This document shows, piece by piece, positions 55,132 through 64,000 of a DNA stretch of 64,000 nucleotides; position 1 is the first letter of the stretch; each line of letters starts with the position of its first letter. The translations under genes and the position numbers were made by a program. The stretch covers positions 1,038,497 to 1,102,496 of the forward strand of contig NZ_KB235948.1 in assembly GCF_000332335.1 (NCBI RefSeq), written 5' to 3'. Source of the DNA: Kamptonema formosum PCC 10802. GTDB lineage: Bacteria; Cyanobacteriota; Cyanobacteriia; Cyanobacteriales; Oscillatoriaceae. Below the pieces are notes generated by a model. That model ran no database searches and was not told the origin of the DNA. It saw nothing but the letters and a program-made list of their open reading frames with translations.

Positions 55132-55917
55132 ATGGGTGAGAGTGTGGCTGTGAAACAAGTGATGATGTCAAAGGTGCCAAGGGAATTTTCTGTACTGGGA
55201 CTGCCGGTGCACTTATTAGATGACTCTCCGGGATGGTTGCTAGAGCGCCAGCAGCAAGGGCTCGGAGCGCATGTGGTGACGCTCAATGCGGAGATGACGG
55301 TGCAGGCATCAGAGAATCCGGCTTTGGGGAGCGCCATCCGTCAGGCTGAGCTGGTTGTCCCAGATGGTGCCGGTGTGGTGCTCTACTTGCAGCTGCTTGG
55401 CCAAAAGGTGCGCCGCTGTCCGGGAATTGAGCTGTGCGAGTGTTTGCTCCACAACGTGGGCCAGCTGGGAGAGGTGTGCCCCGTATTTTTTTATGGGGGA
55501 GCGCCGGGAGTGGCAGAAAAGGCGGCGCAGCGGTGGCAGCTGCAAGTTCCGGGGTTGAAGATCGCGGGGGCGCAGCACGGCTTCCTCCAGCCGGCAGAAC
55601 AGCAAGAATTTTGCCAAACCCTGAAACAGCTGCAGCCGTGCGTGATTTTGGTGGGGCTGGGCGTGCCGCGCCAGGAGTTTTGGATTGTCCAGCACCGGCA
55701 CCTCTGCCCGCAAGCCATTTGGATCGGTGTCGGCGGCAGTTTTGATATTTGGGCCGGTGTTAAAACCCGCGCCCCAGGCTGGCTGCGCAACAACAATCTG
55801 GAGTGGCTGTACCGGCTGTATCAAGAACCCTGGCGCTGGCGGCGCATGCTGGCTCTGCCGGTGTTTGCTTGGCGCGCTTTGCTGGCTCTCTGTTTTCAGC
55901 GAAAGGCTGTCAGTTAG
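55132..55917 (+). CDS. WecG/TagA/CpsF family glycosyltransferase
   Basis: GT26 family; members transfer ManNAc, ManNAcA or a related sugar to a lipid-linked intermediate in polysaccharide or teichoic-acid synthesis. About 261 residues: VVTLNAEMTVQASENPALGSAIRQAELVVPDGAGVV with the conserved Thr-Leu-Asn and Pro-Asp-Gly, FFYGGAPGVAEKAA, LVGLGVPRQEFWI and IGVGGSFDIWAGVKTRAPGWLRNNNLEWLYRL. Ends with a basic amphipathic helix that may associate with the membrane. ATG 55132, or 55162/55165. Alone here, with no other polysaccharide genes. Confidence 0.9.
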   Translation: MGESVAVKQVMMSKVPREFSVLGLPVHLLDDSPGWLLERQQQGLGAHVVTLNAEMTVQASENPALGSAIRQAELVVPDGAGVVLYLQLLGQKVRRCPGIELCECLLHNVGQLGEVCPVFFYGGAPGVAEKAAQRWQLQVPGLKIAGAQHGFLQPAEQQEFCQTLKQLQPCVILVGLGVPRQEFWIVQHRHLCPQAIWIGVGGSFDIWAGVKTRAPGWLRNNNLEWLYRLYQEPWRWRRMLALPVFAWRALLALCFQRKAVS

Positions 55918-55962
55918 CCTTTCGGGATCTGGGTTTTTGGCGGGTGAGCCGCCGCCGTGAAG

Positions 55963-56120
55963 TATAGCAGCACGCAGTTAGGTTAGGACGTAGGACAGGC
56001 GTCTCGCCTGTCCCAGATATCTTCAGGCCCGGCGTTAGCGCAGCGGCGCGTAAGCGCTACGCCGTACCTCCGTCTATACTTCGTATCGAGCGTGTCCTAA
56101 ACTGACTGCCTACTGCTATA
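55963..56120. mobile_element. MITE-like element D, copy 3
   Basis: 158 bases from TATAGCAGCACGC...GGTTAGGAC to GTCCTAAACTGACTGCC and TACTGCTATA. The middle holds the GACAGGCGTCTCGCCTGTC core and a second palindrome, GCGTTAGCGC/GCGCGTAAGCGC. Confidence 0.8.
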
Positions 56121-56174
56121 ACGCCAAGGTTTTTCTCGTTCCTCTGGGAGCGAGAAAAATTTTTGCGCCTGCCC

Positions 56175-56203
56175 TTGACAAATAAAATCCTTTGCAGTAT
56201 AAT
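56175..56203 (+). promoter_or_regulatory. Perfect consensus sigma-70 promoter without an evident gene
   Basis: TTGACA (56175-56180), 17-base spacer, TATAAT (56198-56203). The predicted transcript runs into the hairpin repeat at 56236 and element C at 56302; no plausible gene follows on this strand. Confidence 0.65.
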
Positions 56204-56235
56204 ATCTTCTCTCTCAGTGGGATGAGCTATGGCCC

Positions 56236-56268
56236 AGAAACCCGGTTTCTTGGAGAAACCGGGTTTCT
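56236..56268. repeat. AGAAACCCGG hairpin repeat
   Basis: AGAAACCCGGTTTCTT, one G, then GAGAAACCGGGTTTCT. About 33 bases downstream of the -10 box of the orphan promoter. Confidence 0.85.
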
Positions 56269-56301
56269 CAGTCCCTCACTCACAGGATAAACGCTATAAT
56301 C

Positions 56302-56351
56302 TCCGGAAGAAAGCATATATACAAAACCGGTCTAAAACCGGGGATTTTTGA
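56302..56351. repeat. Element C, truncated copy, inverted
   Basis: CCGGAAGAAAGCATATATAC, AAAACCGGTCTAAAACCGGG and TTTTTG remain; the other arm is lost. Confidence 0.7.
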
Positions 56352-56528
56352 AAATAATTTAATCGGAAACCGGAAAATGGCGCTTTGAACCGGCTTCTGA
56401 GAGAAAGGAGGCTCTGACTTGAAAAGGTTGCGCAGTTGGGCTTTAGCCCTACTGGATCGTCCGCCGCCCGAAGCGAGTTTTCATTGGTGGCGATGTGCGC
56501 AGTTCCGAAATGACTGCCTCCAAAGCTG

Positions 56529-56585
56529 CGTTCCCAGGCGGAGCCTGGGAACGAGAGATTGGGCTAAAGCCCAACTACAAACAGG
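56529..56585. repeat. Repeat E palindrome next to the TTGGGCTTTAGCCC repeat
   Basis: CGTTCCCAGGC/GCCTGGGAACG at 56529-56553, then GGGCTAAAGCCCAACTACAA at 56561-56580, overlapping the stop codon of the ABC gene (TAG within TGTTTGTAG on the minus strand). Another GTTGGGCTTTAGCCC copy is at 56432-56449 and one follows the 26-bp array at 21587. Confidence 0.8.
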
Positions 56586-58668
56586 CTTGCTGCTGCTGAA
56601 TGCGTTCGGGGGTGCCGGTGGGAATAGAGGCAATCAGCTGGCGCGTGTAAGCCTGTTGCGGTTGGCGGTAGATTTGCTCAGAGGGGCCGATTTCTTCAAT
56701 TTTGCCCCTGTTCATCACCATAATGCGGTCGCTCATAAACTTGACCACGCTCAAGTCGTGGGAGATAAAGATGTAGGTGAGGCCAAATTCGTCCTGCAGT
56801 TCTTTGAGCAGATTCAGCACTTGCGCCTGCACGGAGACATCAAGCGCGGAAACCGACTCGTCGCAGATGATAAACTTGGGGTTGAGCGCCAGGGCGCGAG
56901 CGACGCAGACCCGCTGGCGCTGACCGCCAGAAAATTCGTGGGGGTAGCGGTTCATCCAGTCGGGATTTAGACCCACCCGCTCTAGCAAGTGAGCGGCGCG
57001 CTCGCGGCGCTGCTTGGCGCTCTCACCGGCACCGTGAATCACCAGCGGTTCCATCACCGCTTCCCCTATTTTCATCCGCGGGTTGAGAGAGCTGAAGGGA
57101 TCTTGAAAAATAATCTGCATGTCCCGGCGCAACCGGCGCATCGGTGTGCCGGTCAGGTGGGTGATGTCTTGCCCTTCAAAAATCAGCTGTCCGCTCATCG
57201 GCTCAAGCAGCCGCATCAGCGTGCGGGCCAAAGTGGTTTTGCCGCAGCCGGACTCGCCAACCAGCCCCAAGGTTTCGCCCGGGAAAACCTCAAACGAGAC
57301 GCCATTGACCGCCATCGCGTAGCGCTTCGTTTCGCCAAACATCCCCCGCACCGGGAAGCCAACCTGGAGATCGCGGACGCTGACCAAAGGGGATTGCTGC
57401 TGCAGTTTGGCCAGCCGCTCCTCCATCTCCGCCTCGCTCACTTCTATAATCTGCCGGTCCCTCAGACCTGTTTGTAGTTGGGCTTTAGCCCATCTTGACT
57501 CTGCTGCAGACGCTGTTTGGGCGGCTTCCCCTTCTGCCGGAACGATGCTGTCGCCTCCCCCAACGCTGGCGCTGGGGTCTTCGACAGGAGTTGCAGACAG
57601 GGGCAATTCCGTCTCGACATCTGGCGCAACCGCAGCCCTCTCCCGAATTTCCACAGCGCCGGTGCCGGTGGGGACCACTTCCATGAAGTCGGAAACCGTC
57701 GGCAAATAGCGCAGCCGGCGTTTAGGCTGAGGCCGGCAGGCGAGCAGCCCTTTGGTGTAGGGGTGCTGGGGGTTGGAGAAAATCTGCCACACCGAGCCGG
57801 TTTCCACAATTTTCCCCTGGTACATCACCGCCACCCAGTCCGCAATTTCGGCAATCACGCCCAAGTCGTGGGTGATAAACATCATGGCCATCTGCCGGCG
57901 GTCGCGCAGCTCCCGCAGCAAGTCGAGGATGGTGGCTTGCACGGTCACGTCCAGGGCGGTGGTCGGCTCGTCGGCAATCAGCAGCGCCGGATTGCAGGAA
58001 ATCGCCATTGCGATCGTCACCCGCTGGATCTGCCCGCCGGAGAGTTCGTGGGGATAGCGGTTGAGCAGGGCTCGCTTTTGCTGGTTGATCTGCCGCGCAA
58101 TTTCCCCCTCGTCAAGGTCGATTGCCCAGTTATCGTCCGGGGAGGAGATGCCGGTAGAGCGCCTCTGGGTTTCGATGTGGCGCTGGCGCAGTTCCTCATC
58201 GCTGGGGAGGAGTTTGACTTCTTGCAACAGCGCGATAGCTTGCCGGCGAGCTTGTGCCGGCGTCACACTTTGGTGCAGCCGAATCGCTTCTGTCAGCTGA
58301 AAGCCGATGGTGTGCACCGGGTTGAGCGCACTCATCGGCTCCTGAAAAATCATCGCTATCTGGCTCCCCCGGTACTGCTGCATTTGCTTGGGCTGGAGCT
58401 GCCGCAGGTTCACCGGCTCTAGCCGCTGCTCATCTTTGGATACGCCCCGAAACCAAATTTCCCCACCGGCAATCTTGCCCGGGGGTGCCGGCACTAGACT
58501 CATCACAGCTAGGGAGGTGACGGATTTGCCCGAGCCTGATTCCCCGACAATACCCAGGGTTTGCCCGAGCTTCACCTCAAAAGAGATGCCGTCAACGGCT
58601 TTAATCAGTTTCTCGTCAGTTTGGAAGTGGACTTGCAGGGAGCGGACATCAAGAACGGTTTCGGTCAT
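56575..58668 (-). CDS. Fused dipeptide/oligopeptide ABC transporter ATPase (OppD-OppF type)
   Basis: Two ATP-binding cassettes in one 697-residue chain that would energise a peptide/nickel-type importer. Cassette 1 (~5-290): GESGSGKS, a long insertion before the signature LSGGQIQR, then LLIADEPTTALD. Cassette 2 (~430-690): GESGCGKT, FSGGQRQR, FIICDESVSALD. The ~110-residue linker is Ala/Glu/Pro-rich and contains WAKAQLQTGL, encoded by a dispersed intergenic repeat. A second inverted copy of that repeat provides the stop codon. No permease or binding protein is adjacent. ATG 58668 starts MTETVLDVRSLQVHF. Confidence 0.9.
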   Translation of the reverse strand: MTETVLDVRSLQVHFQTDEKLIKAVDGISFEVKLGQTLGIVGESGSGKSVTSLAVMSLVPAPPGKIAGGEIWFRGVSKDEQRLEPVNLRQLQPKQMQQYRGSQIAMIFQEPMSALNPVHTIGFQLTEAIRLHQSVTPAQARRQAIALLQEVKLLPSDEELRQRHIETQRRSTGISSPDDNWAIDLDEGEIARQINQQKRALLNRYPHELSGGQIQRVTIAMAISCNPALLIADEPTTALDVTVQATILDLLRELRDRRQMAMMFITHDLGVIAEIADWVAVMYQGKIVETGSVWQIFSNPQHPYTKGLLACRPQPKRRLRYLPTVSDFMEVVPTGTGAVEIRERAAVAPDVETELPLSATPVEDPSASVGGGDSIVPAEGEAAQTASAAESRWAKAQLQTGLRDRQIIEVSEAEMEERLAKLQQQSPLVSVRDLQVGFPVRGMFGETKRYAMAVNGVSFEVFPGETLGLVGESGCGKTTLARTLMRLLEPMSGQLIFEGQDITHLTGTPMRRLRRDMQIIFQDPFSSLNPRMKIGEAVMEPLVIHGAGESAKQRRERAAHLLERVGLNPDWMNRYPHEFSGGQRQRVCVARALALNPKFIICDESVSALDVSVQAQVLNLLKELQDEFGLTYIFISHDLSVVKFMSDRIMVMNRGKIEEIGPSEQIYRQPQQAYTRQLIASIPTGTPERIQQQQACL
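57468..57492. repeat. TTGTAGTTGGGCTTTAGCCC repeat inside the ABC gene linker
   Basis: In-frame copy of an otherwise intergenic repeat, read on the minus strand as WAKAQLQTGL between the two ATPase cassettes. Confidence 0.8.
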
Positions 58669-59810
58669 GGAGGTGTTTGCGCGGTTTTCACGAGTGGAAT
58701 ACAACTTGTGTCTGTAAATCTGCTATTTTTATAGGGGTGGGCCGGCGGCGGCCACAGAGGGTTTTTATCAATCCCTATTCGGGATTGAAATGGCATTGAA
58801 ATCAAATGCCCGCCACACACTGCGCTTTTGCGCCGCCGGCTGCTGCCCCACAAGGGAGCCTGCGCGCCTGCCGGTACGGAACAGGCCTTGGGCACCTCAG
58901 CTCACCGCCGGCCAGCATGCCGCCAGTCCCTACAGGGTTTAAATAACATTTATATGTCACGAAGCCGGCAGGCATAGATAAATCAAGGGAAGCTAGCTTG
59001 GTTAATTTTTAGCACATCTTGAGTTGAATTTCGCCTCTCATTGAGTTAGGCGCGGGATTTGGGGGCAAAAGTTTGGGGGCTCTCGCTTTCCCCGCAGGCC
59101 GGTGGGAAGTTCCTGGCGGCAAACACCAAACAGCGGACAGCGGACAGCAGACAATTTAAACTCTAAAATTTAAAATCTAACAGGGGGAAAAGCTCCTTGC
59201 CCGCCAATGTAGTTATTTATTATGACAAAAGAACAGCCGGTAAAGGGGAAGCGCGGGCGAGGAATTGGCGCAGCGCCGGCAGCTGCGGTGAGTGGCGGGC
59301 TGGAACAAGCGAGGAATTGCTGCGGCAGGAATGCCGCCGGTCGAGAGTGGCTCTCTGTTGAGGCTGGCAGCCGGCAATCGTGCCGGCGCTCGCTGGAGCA
59401 CGCTTGAAAAGGGCGTGGGGCGTGGGGCGTGGCCTCAGGCGCATGGGGGCGCTCACACCCAACTGCCCCAGGACAGCCATGCCGGCTGTTGGCAGACATG
59501 TCTTACTTCCGGAAGAAAGCATATATACAAAACCTGGCTCAAGACCGTGTTTTGTGAATACCTTTTTTTCGGAAATGACTGAATTTGAGGGGGTGGCGTT
59601 CCTGAGGCAGCAGGGGGTGTGGGGCAAACGGGCAGGGGGCAAACAGGCAGGGGGCAAACGGGCGTAGGGTCTAATCCGAGCCTGCGCAAGGGTTGCGGCT
59701 GTGCGGGAGTGGCGCGGGCGGCAACAGGGGGCGGGCTAGAAGAAGAGGGCTTTCTTGCTAGACTTCTCTGTGAACACTCACCGGCTTGTCAGCGTCAAGT
59801 CTTGCTAGCC
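58669..59810. other. Long intergenic region with repeats
   Basis: About 1.1 kb between divergent genes. Holds CAGCGGACAG tandem units (about 59133-59150), C/G-rich CGTGGGG and CAGGGGGCAAACGGG tandem units (59408-59430 and 59630-59665) and element C (59506-59588). Several open frames on both strands reflect this composition rather than genes. Confidence 0.55.
59506..59588. repeat. ~85-bp palindromic element C, copy 5 (inverted)
   Basis: TTCCGGAAGAAAGCATATAT, ACAAAACC, then GTTTTGTGAATACC and TTTTTTCGGAAATG. Full length, inverted relative to the copies at 5185 and 5376. Confidence 0.8.
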
Positions 59811-60902
59811 ATGCCAAATCCTCTCGAACTTGCTAAGCAGGGAGATCCGAATGCGATTGCCGCCCTGCTCAACCGTTCTCTTCAACCCAGAGGCATTACT
59901 GCCACAGCCGAACAGGAAGATGGTTATTTGCACATCATTCTCAAGTCGGCGCAAGTGCCTAATCAAGAAGCCGTCGTTAGTTTCATCCATCAGGGGATGG
60001 TGAAATTGGAGAGTGAAGCGATTCACACGGTGAGGGTCGAAGGTTATATGACAGGCATTGACACTCCTGCTTGGAGTGACGAATTTCCCTTAGAGACAGG
60101 GGTTCTATTCCAGACAAACCAGGTGCCCCCTCCTGAGGAGCCTGAGGAGGAAGAGGAATATGCCGAGCCGCCGGAAATTGAAGATGAGGGGGACTTCGAT
60201 GAATCCAGTGAGAGCGATGAGGATTCGGAGGATGCCCCCCCAGAGGCGGACAAGCGCCGGTTGGACAAACGGATCTTGCTCTTGGCGCTGCTGGCGCTGC
60301 TGGCATTAGCCGCTGTCGCTGCAGTCGCCTTTTTCAAATTCTTTATCCCGGGTGAAACGTCGGGTGAGGGCGCTCCCGAGCCAGTAGCATCTCAGGCACC
60401 CCCTGCAAAGCCCGCCCCACCGGCAGCAAAAACCCCCAAGCCAGCAGCCCCCAAGCCGGCAACCCCCACTCCCCCTATCCCGCCGCCCCCACCGCTGCCA
60501 GAGGAGAGCGCACCAGAAGCCACCCCAACGCCACCGCCACCGCCCTCCCCCACCCCTGTGCCACCGCCACCTCCCACCCCTGTGCCCGCCCCACCGCCGG
60601 CTGCCACCCCTGCGCCCGCCCCACCGCCGGCTGCCCCAGCCAAACCGCCTGGGCAACCGTCACCCGCTCAGTCTGACCCTTGGCGGCTGGGGGTCAACAA
60701 GGCCATGAGTGCGGCGACTCTGGTTCAAACGGCTTACTATCCGGATGAGTGGAATACTGTGGCCACTGAGTGGCAGCAAGCCATCGACCTGATAAAACAG
60801 GTGCCACCGGGGCACCCCAAGTATGAACAGGCTCAGCAGAAGCTAGAGGAGTACCAGCGCTATCTGGAATATGCGCAAAAAAATGCCGGGAATAGCTACT
60901 GA
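59811..60902 (+). CDS. Single-pass membrane protein with proline-rich linker
   Basis: A 363-residue protein. Residues 1-100 form a compact conserved domain beginning MPNPLELAKQGDPNAIAALLNRSLQPRGITA. An acidic segment (PPEEPEEEEEYAEPPEIEDEGDFDE..., about 105-145) and a basic patch follow, then one membrane helix (ILLLALLALLALAAVAAVAFFKFF, ~155-178), a ~110-residue Pro/Ala linker and a C-terminal ~70-residue helical domain (WRLGVNKAMSAATLVQTAYYPDEWNTVATEWQQAIDL). The Pro region suggests spanning of the periplasm or thylakoid lumen. Function unknown. ATG 59811 is chosen because the upstream frame is low-complexity. Confidence 0.75.
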   Translation: MPNPLELAKQGDPNAIAALLNRSLQPRGITATAEQEDGYLHIILKSAQVPNQEAVVSFIHQGMVKLESEAIHTVRVEGYMTGIDTPAWSDEFPLETGVLFQTNQVPPPEEPEEEEEYAEPPEIEDEGDFDESSESDEDSEDAPPEADKRRLDKRILLLALLALLALAAVAAVAFFKFFIPGETSGEGAPEPVASQAPPAKPAPPAAKTPKPAAPKPATPTPPIPPPPPLPEESAPEATPTPPPPPSPTPVPPPPPTPVPAPPPAATPAPAPPPAAPAKPPGQPSPAQSDPWRLGVNKAMSAATLVQTAYYPDEWNTVATEWQQAIDLIKQVPPGHPKYEQAQQKLEEYQRYLEYAQKNAGNSY

Positions 60903-61771
60903 TTTTTGGGCGGGGCTTTTCGCCCGCACCCCGATGGCACTTTCCCCGCAGGATGTCCGCCGCGCCACTGACCGGCATTTTTTCACGAGCCGGGTCCCGG
61001 GTGGCGGTTGAGGAGCGCTGCGCGCCCAAAGCCGGTTCCCCCGACCTGTGTGCCGGCACGAGTCAAGTAAACGCTTTTCTCCGGGAAGAGAACTCCCACG
61101 GCACCCTCAGGGCGCTGACTTTTTTACAAGTTTTATGCCGGCGCGCCGGGGCTGGCTAGATTTGATTGGTCGGAACCGGAAAATGGCACCGGTAGCGGGC
61201 GTGAAATTTTCCGTTAAAGCTTGAGTGGGAGCTTCCCAGACAGCCCCGCCAAAAATGTGCGCGAATTTATCAGATTTATCCCCGAGATGGGGGAAAAGGC
61301 TTAGAATTGCGGGTAGCTTTAACGTTTAAATTTATATGAATTCCAAAAAATAGGGCTGTGGGTGCGTTATTATAGCAGCAGTCATATTGGTTAGGGCCCG
61401 CTATGGCCCAATACGATCTGCTGCTATATCACAGGTTAGGGGCGGGTTTATCGGTGTTGTAGCTGTGTGGCACTCTTTGTGGGTGAACCCGCCCCTACAT
61501 CATGTTAAACCCCTTGTCTTAACCTAAGTGCCTACTGCTATAACCCAGTGCAGCTGCAGTAAAATCAAGGGCGGATGACTCACCGAGAGGTAAAATTTAG
61601 TCTTGAATTTCTTGCGCAATCCTGCGAAACGTGATACAGTACAGAAATAGTTGAGAAATTGGCGCTTTTGGGATTTTCCTGAAAGCTTTGCGGGATACCG
61701 CCTCTATCACTTTTACCGGTGATAGTCCTATCGTTGCAGTGTCCGGGAATACCCGAACAAATGTCGCGTAA
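60903..61771. other. Intergenic region upstream of pdxJ
   Basis: About 870 bases. Contains element D copy 4 (61371-61542) and a TATCAC/GTGATA hairpin at about 61707-61726. No gene recognised. Confidence 0.5.
61371..61542. mobile_element. MITE-like element D, copy 4
   Basis: 172 bases from TATAGCAGCAGTC...GGTTAGGGC to GTCTTAACCTAAGTG and CCTACTGCTATA. The interior differs from copies 1-3: it holds a GGGGCGGGTTTA/ACCCGCCCCTA inverted pair instead of the GGCGTC palindrome. Confidence 0.75.
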
Positions 61772-62509
61772 ATGTATCAGAGATTTGGATTGCCCACATT
61801 AGGCGTCAACATTGACCACGTTGCCACTATCCGGCAGGCGCGGCGGACGGTGGAGCCCGACCCCGTGGCGGCAGCTGTGCTGTGCGAACTTGCTGGCGCA
61901 GATGGCATTACCGCCCACCTGCGGGAAGACCGGCGGCACATTCAAGACCGCGACGTGCGCTTGCTGCGGCAAACGGTGCGCACCCACTTAAATTTGGAAA
62001 TGGCAGCCACCGATGAAATGGTGGGCATCGCCCTTGAGGTTAAACCCGATTACGTCACCTTGGTGCCGGAACGCCGCGAAGAGGTGACTACCGAAGGGGG
62101 GCTGGACATTGCCGGCCAGCTCGACCGCATGGCAAAGGTTGTCGATACCTTGCAGTCTGCCGGCATCCCCGCCAGCCTGTTTATCGATGCAGATGAAGCA
62201 CAAATTGAAGCATCTGTCAAGGTCAAGGCGCAGTTTATTGAACTGCACACCGGGCGCTATGCCGAGGCGGCGGATGAAGCCAGCCGGCACAAGGAATTAG
62301 CCCAGCTCGCCAAAGGGTGCGAGCTGGCTCGCGGAGCCGGTTTGCGAGTCAATGCCGGCCACGGGCTGACCTACTGGAATGTCTTTCCCATTGCCAGCAT
62401 CGAAGGCATGGAAGAGCTCAATATCGGTCACACTATTATTAGTCGAGCGGTGCTAGTGGGTTTGGAGCGAGCCGTTCGCGAAATGAAACAAGCCATGCGA
62501 GGGGGATAG
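61772..62509 (+). CDS. pdxJ: Pyridoxine 5'-phosphate synthase
   Basis: Condenses 1-deoxy-xylulose 5-phosphate with 3-amino-2-oxopropyl phosphate to pyridoxine 5'-phosphate, the DXP-dependent route to vitamin B6. The 245-residue TIM barrel has all family stretches: [62 protein letters not shown], and [12 protein letters not shown] with [16 protein letters not shown] 61772. Followed by heptamer repeats and then ycf54. Confidence 0.96.
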   Translation: MYQRFGLPTLGVNIDHVATIRQARRTVEPDPVAAAVLCELAGADGITAHLREDRRHIQDRDVRLLRQTVRTHLNLEMAATDEMVGIALEVKPDYVTLVPERREEVTTEGGLDIAGQLDRMAKVVDTLQSAGIPASLFIDADEAQIEASVKVKAQFIELHTGRYAEAADEASRHKELAQLAKGCELARGAGLRVNAGHGLTYWNVFPIASIEGMEELNIGHTIISRAVLVGLERAVREMKQAMRGG

Positions 62510-62510
62510 G

Positions 62511-62565
62511 GCATGGGGCATGGGGCATGGGGCATGGGGCATGGGGCATGGGGCATGGGGCATTG
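62511..62565. repeat. GGGCATG heptamer tandem repeat
   Basis: About seven 7-base units directly after the pdxJ stop. A stretch of ATCCCCT and CCTAAACC-like units continues to about 62680. Confidence 0.9.
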
Positions 62566-62701
62566 GATTACTCCTGAAACCTAACACCTCAGACCCAAGA
62601 CCTAAAAGCTATCCCCTATCCCCTATCCCCTAAAACCTACCCCCTAAACCCTCACCCCCAACTCCTAAACCCTAACCCCTTAAGAATGGGAATGATTTGA
62701 G

Positions 62702-63031
62702 ATGACAAGTTACTACTATGTTCTGGCTTCTCAGCGCTTTTTGACCGTGGAAGAACCTCTGGAGGAAGTCCTCAGGGAGCGCACTCGCAACTACCAAGAA
62801 CAGGAAAAAGAGATTGACTTTTGGCTGGTTTTGCAGCCGGCATTTATAGAGGTGCCGGCAATGGCAGAACTTAAGGCGAAATGCCCCCAACCAGCTGCGG
62901 CGATAATTTCCACCAATCCCCAATTTATTACTTGGTTGAAATTGCGGCTGGAATACGTGATCGCCGGCACATTTGAGGCTCCCTCGGATGCCATTCCAGA
63001 TCCCCTGGCATCCCTAGCTGGGGTGTCCTGA
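62702..63031 (+). CDS. ycf54: Mg-protoporphyrin IX monomethyl ester cyclase accessory factor Ycf54
   Basis: Required for stability and activity of the aerobic (AcsF/CycI) cyclase that forms the fifth ring of chlorophyll. The 109-residue protein has the family pattern MTSYYYVLASQRFLTVEEPLEEVLRERTRNYQEQEKEIDFWLVLQPAFIE and a C-terminal segment STNPQFITWLKLRLEYVIAG. ATG 62702. No other chlorophyll gene is nearby. Confidence 0.92.
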   Translation: MTSYYYVLASQRFLTVEEPLEEVLRERTRNYQEQEKEIDFWLVLQPAFIEVPAMAELKAKCPQPAAAIISTNPQFITWLKLRLEYVIAGTFEAPSDAIPDPLASLAGVS

Positions 63032-63157
63032 GCCAGTTGCTCTCCGCCGCCCCCTCGCCTTGGCTTGCCGTCTGGGAATGCGGGGGGTGGGGGAAGAAGC
63101 TGCCAGGCATTTTTTCGCCGGGGCTTAAAAGAGGGGGTATTCAATGACCTCTAGCTT

Positions 63158-63289
63158 GTAATAATTCAGGAGCCAGCAGCTCAGTTGCCAGAAGCTCACA
63201 AGACAAGGGGGAAAGAAGCAAACAGGAACGGCAAGTCAAACGCAACTACCTCTGTGAGTTACTGAGTTGCTGAACTCCTGAATTATTAC
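63158..63289. repeat. Long inverted repeat
   Basis: Arms GTAATAATTCAGGAG (63158-63172) and CTCCTGAATTATTAC (63275-63289) are perfect; pairing continues inward with CAGCAGCTCAG against CTGAGTTGCTG. The loop is about 75 bases. It could end ycf54 transcription or be a small non-autonomous element. Confidence 0.75.
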
Positions 63290-63354
63290 TTTAGATAAGC
63301 AACGAGTTGGGGCTGCAAAGCATGCGGGTGGGAGGGGGAAAAGCCTACAAACAG

Positions 63355-64000
63355 ATGGTTCAAAAAGTATTATTTGTGAGTAACGGTCACGGGGAAGACT
63401 TAATTAACAGTCAAGCTATCCAAGCTTTTACCCAGTCCCGCCCAGAGGTGGAAGTGTCAGCCATGCCGATTGTAGGCGCGGGGAATGCTTACCGCCGATT
63501 GGGCGTGCCAATTATAGGGCCCACAAGTCCCATGCCGTCCGGGGGGGTTTTTTATATGAAACCCCTGTTTTTGGTCAAAGATATTTGGGCGGGGCTAATT
63601 GGTCTAACTTGGCAGCAACTGCGGGCGGTGTGGGCGTATTCGCGCAGCTGCGACTTTATTCTGGCTACAGGAGATATTGTCGTTGCTGCCATCGCCCACT
63701 CTACGAGACGCCCCTATGCAGTTTTTCTGTCCGCTTATTCTAGCTACTACGAGGGGCGGCTGCGTCTGGGTGTTATTCTGCCCCATTTATTAAACTCGCC
63801 CAGATGTCTCGCTGTTTTCACCAGAGACGCCTTTACCGCCCGTGACTTAAACCAGCAGGGATTAACCAAAGCAAAATTTGTGGGAACGCCGGTGATGGAC
63901 AGGCTGACTCCCACAGGAAAAGACTTGCAGCTGATATCTGGAACGCCGGCAATCGCTCTGCTTCCCGGTTCCCGCCTCCCGGAAGCCAGCAACAATCTGC
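63355..64000 (+). CDS. LpxB-related glycosyltransferase (partial, runs off the window)
   Basis: The frame is open to the end of the window, 215 codons visible. It begins MVQKVLFVSNGHGEDLINSQAI; further on, FILATGDIVVAAIAHSTRRPYAVFLSAYSSYY and IALLPGSRLPEASNNL match the cyanobacterial group annotated as lipid-A-disaccharide-synthase-related. The substrate of that group is unknown, and many cyanobacteria carry it in addition to true LpxB. ATG 63322 is an in-frame alternative start. The 3' end is missing. Confidence 0.8.
   Translation, partial: MVQKVLFVSNGHGEDLINSQAIQAFTQSRPEVEVSAMPIVGAGNAYRRLGVPIIGPTSPMPSGGVFYMKPLFLVKDIWAGLIGLTWQQLRAVWAYSRSCDFILATGDIVVAAIAHSTRRPYAVFLSAYSSYYEGRLRLGVILPHLLNSPRCLAVFTRDAFTARDLNQQGLTKAKFVGTPVMDRLTPTGKDLQLISGTPAIALLPGSRLPEASNNL

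Overview
The window comes from a cyanobacterium, probably a filamentous, repeat-rich one. It carries a complete beta-carboxysome cluster (ccmK2-K1-L-M-N plus ccmO), the cyanobacterial CO2-uptake NDH-1 genes (ndhF4-ndhD4-cupB), the chlorophyll-cyclase factor ycf54, scattered GCGATCGC (HIP1-type) octamers and many short palindromic intergenic repeats. The filamentous assignment is inference. No rRNA, tRNA, prophage, CRISPR array or intact transposase gene was seen.

Layout. 0-15.7 kb is mostly housekeeping: a secreted PEP-CTERM serine protease, two TPR proteins, sdhA, a GDT1/UPF0016 manganese exporter preceded by a convincing yybP-ykoY-type Mn2+ riboswitch, a DUF39 homocysteine-biosynthesis protein, an AI-2E family permease, ftsH and purU. 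15.8-25.3 kb is accessory: a type II restriction-methylation pair, then (after the cell-wall gene mrdA and a 26-bp tandem repeat array) a tight three-gene cassette of DUF262 protein, AAA/DUF3696 ATPase and an unrecognised protein. This cassette is the best candidate for an undescribed defence system.

25.3-37.1 kb is the inorganic-carbon island: ndhF4-ndhD4-cupB on the minus strand, divergent from ccmK2-K1-L-M-N, ccmO and a CmpR/CbbR-like LysR regulator on the plus strand. NDH-1MS' would convert CO2 to bicarbonate, the carboxysome genes build the shell and Rubisco matrix, and the LysR protein is the probable regulator.

37.1-50 kb holds regulatory genes (a sigma-like protein with a possible new structured RNA upstream, a truncated HTH-NB-ARC STAND ATPase, an orphan histidine kinase, a REC-GAF-PAS adenylate cyclase) and L-2-hydroxyglutarate oxidase. 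50-64 kb holds a hydrolase-like protein, a large GH15/phosphorylase-kinase alpha/beta-like protein, a WecG/TagA glycosyltransferase, a fused OppD-OppF ATPase, a Pro-rich membrane protein, pdxJ, ycf54 and the start of a LpxB-related gene cut by the window end.

The intergenic DNA is dominated by at least seven dispersed repeat families. They include an ~85-bp palindromic element (5 copies), a MITE-like element with TATAGCAGTAG ends (4 copies), an AGAAACCCGG hairpin (about 10 copies) and GCCCCAT heptamer runs. In several places repeats have entered coding sequence and supply stop codons, C-terminal tails or an interdomain linker.
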